From: a virus
Strand: one strand, 5' to 3'
IMG/VR virus record: IMGVR_UViG_3300008262_000198
Span: 1-59,575 of that record
DNA length: 59,575 nucleotides
Shown: one piece after another, positions 54,256 to 59,575 of the stretch
Layout: every line of letters starts with the position of its first letter
Numbering within the stretch: the first letter of the stretch is position 1
Program-made: the position numbers and the translations under genes
The notes under the pieces: generated by a model
Database searches by the model: none
Seen by the model: the letters and a program-made list of their open reading frames with translations, nothing else
Told to the model about the DNA's origin: nothing

Positions 54256-54621
54256 ATGAGGAAGTTTTTTACGATTCTACTTTCAGATAGTAATAAAATA
54301 TCAACCAAAAGGTTTATTGGGTTGATATGTTTAATTATGTTTATTGCATATGGTATCTCAGGATTACTAAGACCGTTTAATGTTCAATTTTGGATTTTTT
54401 ATGTTTCTTTATGTACAATAACAATTTGGATTGCATTCAAGTTTATGTCTTCTGAAAAAATATTGAAGTATGATGTTATATCAAAATTAACTAAATTTGG
54501 TGCAGTAAAAGAAGTTGTGGATGGATTTATAGAAAATGAAAATACAATAGATGGTATAATACAACCTAATAATAATGAAGAGGTGGGGGAAGAAGAAACT
54601 GTTTGGAATAAAGTAGAATAA
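54256..54621 (+). CDS. Holin-like membrane protein
   Basis: The 121-residue protein begins MRKFFTILLSDSNKISTKRF and has two hydrophobic segments (FIGLICLIMFIAYGISGLL and FWIFYVSLCTITIWIAFKFM), close in plan to the candidate holin at 48034 (MKKFFKNLFSDNNDINEKS). The C-terminus is longer and acidic. It may be a second holin or an antiholin. Convergent with the 54623 gene, with one base between stops. Confidence 0.7.
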   Translation: MRKFFTILLSDSNKISTKRFIGLICLIMFIAYGISGLLRPFNVQFWIFYVSLCTITIWIAFKFMSSEKILKYDVISKLTKFGAVKEVVDGFIENENTIDGIIQPNNNEEVGEEETVWNKVE

Positions 54622-54622
54622 A

Positions 54623-55129
54623 TTATCTATTAAAATACATCTTAATAAATTCACTTTTCGACATCCCGACTTTGTTTGTTTCTTTTGGTTTTTCTGTAAC
54701 TTTATTATCTACTACCTTTTTCTCTACGATTTTCTTTTCAACAATTTGATTTTTTGTGGTTGTTGGAGTTAAAGTAATTTCATTAACCACAATTTTAGGT
54801 TTTTTATCTTCAACTTGTTCTTGAACTGTTACACTAACCTTCTTATCTGAAACAACATCAAATTCTGAACTCCAAGGTTCAAAATGTACATCATCGGCTA
54901 TGATCTCCAATTTTATTGTACCAACCTCACCTTCACTAAGGATATTTTTTAATTTTGGTAAATTAAATTCACACACACCATTATCAAATAATTTACCTCT
55001 AAAAAGATATGACATTTCGTTCTTTGTTTCCAAAATAACTCTAGCTTGAGAATTACTTAAAGAAGTACCTTCAACCTGTACAGTACATTGAAATTTATTG
55101 GTCTTGTCGGTATATAATTTGTAACCCAT
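54623..55129 (-). CDS. Putative structural protein
   Basis: The 168-residue protein has an N-terminal beta-sandwich-like half (CTVQVEGTSLSNSQARVILE, VGTIKLEIIADDVHFEPWSSEF) and a Lys/Val/Glu-rich linker that ends in GMSKSEFIKMYFNR. It lies between fibre-proximal genes and the tagged operon. Proteins of this shape are found as phage neck or fibre accessory components, but I cannot name it. Confidence 0.65.
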   Translation of the reverse strand: MGYKLYTDKTNKFQCTVQVEGTSLSNSQARVILETKNEMSYLFRGKLFDNGVCEFNLPKLKNILSEGEVGTIKLEIIADDVHFEPWSSEFDVVSDKKVSVTVQEQVEDKKPKIVVNEITLTPTTTKNQIVEKKIVEKKVVDNKVTEKPKETNKVGMSKSEFIKMYFNR

Positions 55130-55130
55130 A

Positions 55131-55460
55131 TTAAACTATAACTTTTACGTTTATTTGTCTTATTTCTTTTATAAATAGTTTCATATCCTTAATTGTTACA
55201 TCAACATCGGTATTTTTTGATTTATTACTAGTGATGACCAATTCTTTATTTTGTTCCGTTTTTATTCTTGTTATCAGTCCTATTAATACTTTTTTATCTT
55301 CTTCTGGTAGATTTTTAACAAATTTCGATAATTTCTTATTTCTGTTAAGTGGACCTGAAAAATTTACAATTTTTGATATGACACAAGCCTCTACCCAAGT
55401 TATATTGGCATCTAACCATGTTAAAGTTGCGTCGTTCCATGTTAAACATTGTTGTGCCAT
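55131..55460 (-). CDS. Small fibre-associated protein
   Basis: The 109-residue protein begins with imperfect repeats (LTWNDATLTWLDANITWVEA) reminiscent of the short repeats of phage fibre tips, followed by a helical charged part. It is placed 1 nt from the structural gene at 54623 and 3 nt from the 626-residue fibre gene, so it belongs to the fibre operon. Function unknown. Confidence 0.65.
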   Translation of the reverse strand: MAQQCLTWNDATLTWLDANITWVEACVISKIVNFSGPLNRNKKLSKFVKNLPEEDKKVLIGLITRIKTEQNKELVITSNKSKNTDVDVTIKDMKLFIKEIRQINVKVIV

Positions 55461-55463
55461 AGG

Positions 55464-57344
55464 TTATCTTTTATATGCTGCTAGTAATTGACCAAGTATC
55501 TCAGGTGTAGCGGCTATTCTCAATCTTTGAGCTATCGGATCTGAACTTGCACTAAGTTCCGCTAATAATTGTGACGTATCAAATAATGCGGTTCCAACTG
55601 TATTATCTGTTGCAACTCCGCTTCTAACGTCAGTTGGTGATGTCATTCTTAATGTTCCCGTAAGTCCACTTGATGGTCCGAATTGGGTTAGATATCTAAC
55701 ATCTGATAGTGGTGGTTGATTTGGGAATGTGTTGTCTGAATAAAGTGTTCTGTCTGCACCACCTGATGTGAAAAACCTTGCTTGGGTTGTTCCTGTTTGG
55801 TCTAACCATATGATTGGTGCGTAGATTGCCATTTTACCATTAATATTGAACATATCACCTCTCAAATATACTTGTGCGGTTGAGTTTGTAACAGATACCG
55901 CAACAGCACTTGTTGAGGCACTTGCATTGCCTAATATATTTATACTACTTGATATCGCAGATGCAACAGCCGCCCCAACATTTGAGGTTGAAACATTACC
56001 ACTTACGTTTATTGTTGTGAAGTTTGTTGATATTGTTGAGTTTGTGGTACTTGAATTTGTTACATTTCCACCAACATTTATTACACCACCTGATTGAAAA
56101 AGGTTTGTTCCACCATTAGAAACGTTTCCACTTATTGTCACGGTTGGCGAACCAAGTTGTATTTGGGCGTTTGCACTACCACTAACATTTGTTACATTTC
56201 CACCAATTGTTAATTGTGTTATACTTCCAGCCGCTATTGTTATATTACCAACACAAGAAACATTACCTGTTATTGTAATTGTCCCTATTGTTGATTTTGA
56301 TAATAATGTTTCACCTCCTCTACCTGATGGTTGACCAATTAAACTTCCATTAACTATAATATTACCTGTTCCTGTTGAAGCTATTGTTTGGTTTGATGCA
56401 CCAGCACTAGTTGTTGTATGTTGAAAATAGTCACCAAATAATGTTAAATTTCCTGTCGATGAATGGGTTATTTGTGCTCCACCAATAAGACCTAATGTTA
56501 CATTACCAAGTGTATTAACTATTAAATTAGCTGTTCCACTATGTTGTAATCCATTAAGAGTTAAAGGTATCCTTGCGGCAGGTGCATTTATTGTAATTGT
56601 TCCACCACTTGTTGAATTGACAACCAAACTTGATAGGTTTAACGCACCTGATAGATTTGCGGTTATATTTGATGTGTTAAAGTTAAAGTTTCCTCCTGCA
56701 GTTGTTGTAATACTATTGTTACCCGCAAAAATCTGTACCTCACCCACTGTAGTGTTAGTTCCACCATTTATTGTCAATAAATTTACCCTGTATCTTGAAT
56801 ATGCAATTGTATTTGAAAATAATGGACTGGTATAAACAACAGAATCGGTTAATGCAAATCCCGATACACTGTGTAAAATAGTCCAACTTACACCATCATT
56901 ACTACCTTCAAAATTCCAACTTGTTGGTGCATTTACGTTTCCTCCACCGTATGTTGATATCCACCATTGGGATAATACATATCTTGTTGCAATGAATGGT
57001 GTTGCGGGTATATAACCAATCCATCCTGTGGTGGCACCCGCTTGCCATCCCTGATTTTCTGATAAAGCATTACCATTAAATGCCAAATAACTAATTGATG
57101 AGCTATTATTACTTATCACAAAACCTGATGGTGACCCATTTGATGTCATGTTGGGAGTTGCTTTACTACCAAGAGATTTAGCACTATTGTTCAAACTGTT
57201 CACTGTAAACCCTGTGTCAACTAATACCGTAAACCCATTGGTATATACATCGTCACCAACTGTTGGTATTCCCAATGTTGTTCCATCATTCCAAGTTGTT
57301 ATGTTTGACCAACTACCGCCTGTTATTGCCCATCTTATTGCCAT
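55464..57344 (-). CDS. Discoidin-domain tail fibre or adhesin
   Basis: The 626-residue protein has the fibre N-terminus RWAITGGSWSNITTW, shared with the next protein, then a discoidin-like domain around TSWNFEGSNDGVSWTILHSV and YSRYRVNLLTINGG, and a long glycine/threonine/asparagine-rich repeat region typical of a right-handed beta-helix. The C-terminus has a DVRSGVATDNTVGTALFDT region also shared with its paralogue. It should bind a host surface glycan. It starts at the base where its upstream paralogue stops (1-nt overlap). Confidence 0.83.
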   Translation of the reverse strand: MAIRWAITGGSWSNITTWNDGTTLGIPTVGDDVYTNGFTVLVDTGFTVNSLNNSAKSLGSKATPNMTSNGSPSGFVISNNSSSISYLAFNGNALSENQGWQAGATTGWIGYIPATPFIATRYVLSQWWISTYGGGNVNAPTSWNFEGSNDGVSWTILHSVSGFALTDSVVYTSPLFSNTIAYSRYRVNLLTINGGTNTTVGEVQIFAGNNSITTTAGGNFNFNTSNITANLSGALNLSSLVVNSTSGGTITINAPAARIPLTLNGLQHSGTANLIVNTLGNVTLGLIGGAQITHSSTGNLTLFGDYFQHTTTSAGASNQTIASTGTGNIIVNGSLIGQPSGRGGETLLSKSTIGTITITGNVSCVGNITIAAGSITQLTIGGNVTNVSGSANAQIQLGSPTVTISGNVSNGGTNLFQSGGVINVGGNVTNSSTTNSTISTNFTTINVSGNVSTSNVGAAVASAISSSINILGNASASTSAVAVSVTNSTAQVYLRGDMFNINGKMAIYAPIIWLDQTGTTQARFFTSGGADRTLYSDNTFPNQPPLSDVRYLTQFGPSSGLTGTLRMTSPTDVRSGVATDNTVGTALFDTSQLLAELSASSDPIAQRLRIAATPEILGQLLAAYKR

Positions 57345-59215
57345 TATACAAAATTATATTCTGATATTAGTTGTCCAGCCGAATTATCTGTTAGCATTGT
57401 TCTCATCCTGACAGCTAGTGGGTCTGAACTTGTGTTTATAAAGTTTAATATGTCTTGTGCCGTTATATTCGCAGTTCCAACTGTATTATCAGTTAGAACA
57501 TTAACTCTTATATCTGATGGAGATGCAACAATCATTGTTCCTGTTAAACCACTTGCAGGTCCATATTGAATCAAATTTCTAACATCACTTGTTGGAGGTA
57601 AATTTGGAAAACTATCTGCGGAATATAATGTTCTTGTTAATCCTCCACCTATATCCATTCTCCAAAGTGTTGTTGCACTATTGCTGATAAATACGTTAGG
57701 ACACCATATAGCCATTCTTCCCAATGTGTTATACATATTACCTGTTAGGTTGACATTACTATTTGTATTTGTTGATGAGATACCAACAGATGTTGATGAG
57801 GCGTAAACATCACCACTTACAGTTATAGCAATTGCGGATGTTGTTGAAATACCCGCAGTCGCTCTTGCAAAAACACTACCATTTATTATAAGTGGTGCAG
57901 TTGTTGATACTCCGACAGCAGCGGCGCCATAAATGTTACCATTTATTGTTGTTGGTGCGGTTGTTATTAATCCATTAGACGCCGCAGCATATACATCACC
58001 GTTAATTAGAACAGATGCCGCGGATGTGATAAATACCGCTTCAGCATTAACATTAAAACCACCAAATAGGTTACCGTTGATTATCAGAATTGAAGATACG
58101 TTATTTAGTATAACACCCCTAGTACCAGAAGTATTACCCTGTACATTACCTGTAATAGTTATATTACCGGCAGTTTGATTTATTGATGCTAATGTACTAT
58201 TACCATTAACATTACCCACAACTACCGTATTTCCAGCAATAGAGTTGAGAGCATAAGCTGTCCCCCCATTTCCACCGCCGAACATATCACCTATTATCGT
58301 TATAGTACCTGTTGAAGTTTTATTTATACAAAACGCAGTACCACTTGCATTACCTCCATTGAATCTAATACCATTCAATATTAAATCACAATTTCCTGTG
58401 TGATTGAACATCTGTGTTCCGACTGTTGCTAATGCAGTCACAGTGCTTGCTAAATTAAGTGTTACTGTCCCTCCTGTAGCGGTAATTGTTATTAAATTTG
58501 TCGCACCTATTGATAGAGATGATGAAGTGGATGTACAAGTTACAGATACACCTGCTGTGTTGAAGTTGAAAGACCCACCCGCAGCCAATGCAGCTGTTCC
58601 TGGTTGGTAGAGTTCGAGTTCTGTTATTCTTGTATTTGAACTAGCACCATTATTACTTACATTAACTCTGTAATATCTATATGCTGTTGGATTACCTATG
58701 GAGAATATTGAATATGTTCCACCAGCAGGTATTGCGGTTGCACTTGTAACTGTATGTAATATATTCCAACTAGTATTATTATTACTTCCTTCAAATGTCC
58801 AGTTACGAGGATTATCATTAACACTATTACTTCCGTAAATGGTATAACCATCTATAATAATAGAACTACCAAAATCAAATGATAACCAAGAAGGAAGACC
58901 GTTACTAGTCCAATAGGTTGATGTTGAATAGTTTCTATCAAAAGCTCTATATGCTTCTTGGCCAGCGGCAAAAACAGTGCTAGCAGCAGCAACATAAGGA
59001 CTTGGAGCATTGTTGGCCGTCATCTGCGGTGTAGCAATATCTCTTGCTCTTGCACTATTGTTTAAACTGTTCACCGTAGAATTAACATTCATAGTAACAG
59101 TGAAACCATTGGAGAATACATCATCAGATGATGTGGGAATACCCAATGTTGCACCATTATTCCATGTTGATGTTGAAGACCATGTTCCACCTGTTACTGC
59201 CCAACGTGTTGCCAT
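57344..59215 (-). CDS. Discoidin-domain tail fibre or adhesin, paralogue
   Basis: The 623-residue paralogue of the preceding protein has RWAVTGGTWSSTSTW at the start, an F5/8 type C (discoidin) domain (AYRAFDRNYSTSTYWTSNG, PRNWTFEGSNNNTSWNILHT, YRYYRVNVSNNG) and beta-helix repeats (GNITITGNVQGNTSG, INGDVYAAASNG). Discoidin domains bind carbohydrate. Two copies in tandem suggest duplication followed by divergence for host range. Confidence 0.85.
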   Translation of the reverse strand: MATRWAVTGGTWSSTSTWNNGATLGIPTSSDDVFSNGFTVTMNVNSTVNSLNNSARARDIATPQMTANNAPSPYVAAASTVFAAGQEAYRAFDRNYSTSTYWTSNGLPSWLSFDFGSSIIIDGYTIYGSNSVNDNPRNWTFEGSNNNTSWNILHTVTSATAIPAGGTYSIFSIGNPTAYRYYRVNVSNNGASSNTRITELELYQPGTAALAAGGSFNFNTAGVSVTCTSTSSSLSIGATNLITITATGGTVTLNLASTVTALATVGTQMFNHTGNCDLILNGIRFNGGNASGTAFCINKTSTGTITIIGDMFGGGNGGTAYALNSIAGNTVVVGNVNGNSTLASINQTAGNITITGNVQGNTSGTRGVILNNVSSILIINGNLFGGFNVNAEAVFITSAASVLINGDVYAAASNGLITTAPTTINGNIYGAAAVGVSTTAPLIINGSVFARATAGISTTSAIAITVSGDVYASSTSVGISSTNTNSNVNLTGNMYNTLGRMAIWCPNVFISNSATTLWRMDIGGGLTRTLYSADSFPNLPPTSDVRNLIQYGPASGLTGTMIVASPSDIRVNVLTDNTVGTANITAQDILNFINTSSDPLAVRMRTMLTDNSAGQLISEYNFV

Positions 59216-59217
59216 AT

Positions 59218-59535
59218 CTAACTATAACTATGTGTTAAATACCCTACCCAATTAACCCCACCAACAGGTTGTGCTGTTGCCGTAGCACTAACACTTCCAT
59301 CACTTGATGTTGTTAATCTTGTTATCGTCCAAACCAAATCGGACTCTGTTGTTGCAACACCTGTTGTTGTAACAGGTGCAACTCCGCAATAAAGATTTGA
59401 TCCTGATAACGCAAATCTTCTTATCAAATTATATTCATTATATGCATCCCAAGCATAACCGTTATACTTCCAAGAGATTCCTCCTGAAGTATATATTTGA
59501 TTAGGTGTTGCTCCTGTTGGAAAGTTTAATGCCAT
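59218..59535 (-). CDS. Small fibre/structural protein
   Basis: The 105-residue protein begins MALNFPTGATPNQIYTSGG and GISWKYNGYAWDAYN, a short repeat type found in phage collar or fibre proteins (P-x-x-G-x-x-Y-T-x-x-G-x-x-W-x-Y-N-G-x-x-W). It is 2 nt upstream of the 623-residue fibre gene. The start overlaps the stop of the next gene. Confidence 0.7.
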   Translation of the reverse strand: MALNFPTGATPNQIYTSGGISWKYNGYAWDAYNEYNLIRRFALSGSNLYCGVAPVTTTGVATTESDLVWTITRLTTSSDGSVSATATAQPVGGVNWVGYLTHSYS

Positions 59536-59575
59536 TAGATTTCAATTTGATATGCACTTATGAATATATCATCCA
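59535..59575 (-). CDS. C-terminal end of an upstream gene (partial)
   Basis: The last 12 codons (DDIFISAYQIEI) and stop of a minus-strand gene that continues past the right edge. Stop TAA overlaps the ATG of the 59218 gene. Too short to identify. Confidence 0.5.
   Translation of the reverse strand, partial: DDIFISAYQIEI

Overview
The window is a piece of a large, AT-rich (roughly 30% GC), T4-like myovirus genome whose host is most likely a Bacteroidota (Flavobacteriia-like) bacterium. T4 affinity comes from the block large terminase - portal - prohead protease - scaffold - major capsid protein (7.4 kb down to 0, minus strand). The host guess rests on -7 boxes of the form TAnnTTTG, often with a TTG about 19-20 nt upstream, which is the Bacteroidota sigma consensus; on A/T-rich leaders that mostly lack a Shine-Dalgarno; and on a phage bS21 that resembles Bacteroidota bS21.

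Layout. 0-13.9 kb (minus): head morphogenesis, packaging, putative head-internal proteins, a ParB-like/nucleotidyltransferase protein, KTSC protein and a small heat-shock protein, with a lone plus-strand bS21 gene. 14.0-24.7 kb (plus): ClpC-like unfoldase, small lipoprotein, RNA-repair operon (P-loop kinase, RNA ligase, cREC protein), SLOG protein, glycosyltransferase, stable RNAs with tRNA-Leu and tRNA-Arg, and an SPFH/prohibitin protein. 24.7-30.9 kb (plus): two tRNA arrays, a separately promoted initiator tRNA, a roughly 0.9 kb non-coding RNA, a metallophosphoesterase and a tmRNA. 31.0-36.9 kb (minus): putative virion proteins. 37-45 kb: glycosylation genes, an IMPDH-family enzyme, small regulators and a P-loop kinase. 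45.8-54.6 kb: further putative virion-internal proteins around a lysis cassette (GH19 endolysin, holin, spanin pair). 54.6-59.6 kb (minus): tail-fibre/adhesin genes with discoidin domains.

Main discovery. Each tRNA array is preceded by a promoter, a 30-33 codon leader ORF and an intrinsic terminator that can be replaced by an antiterminator, as in classical amino-acid operon attenuators. The codons in each leader are almost exactly those read by the tRNAs of the array behind it (22 of 24 for array 1, 23 of 23 for array 2 in the sensing part of each leader), and the two arrays split the 20 amino acids between them. I infer that the phage releases each array only when ribosomes starve for the matching charged tRNAs, for example after host tRNA cleavage. 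This fits with the phage also carrying RNA repair, tmRNA and ClpC genes.

Other strong signals: an N-terminal tag ending in (L/I)-x-E shared by about a dozen proteins, matching the T4 capsid-targeting and prohead protease rule; a shared W-C domain in three proteins; tRNA-like genes with expanded loops; a large isolated RNA with its own promoter, boxA and terminator; and a recurrent GTATTTATA motif directly upstream of structural genes.
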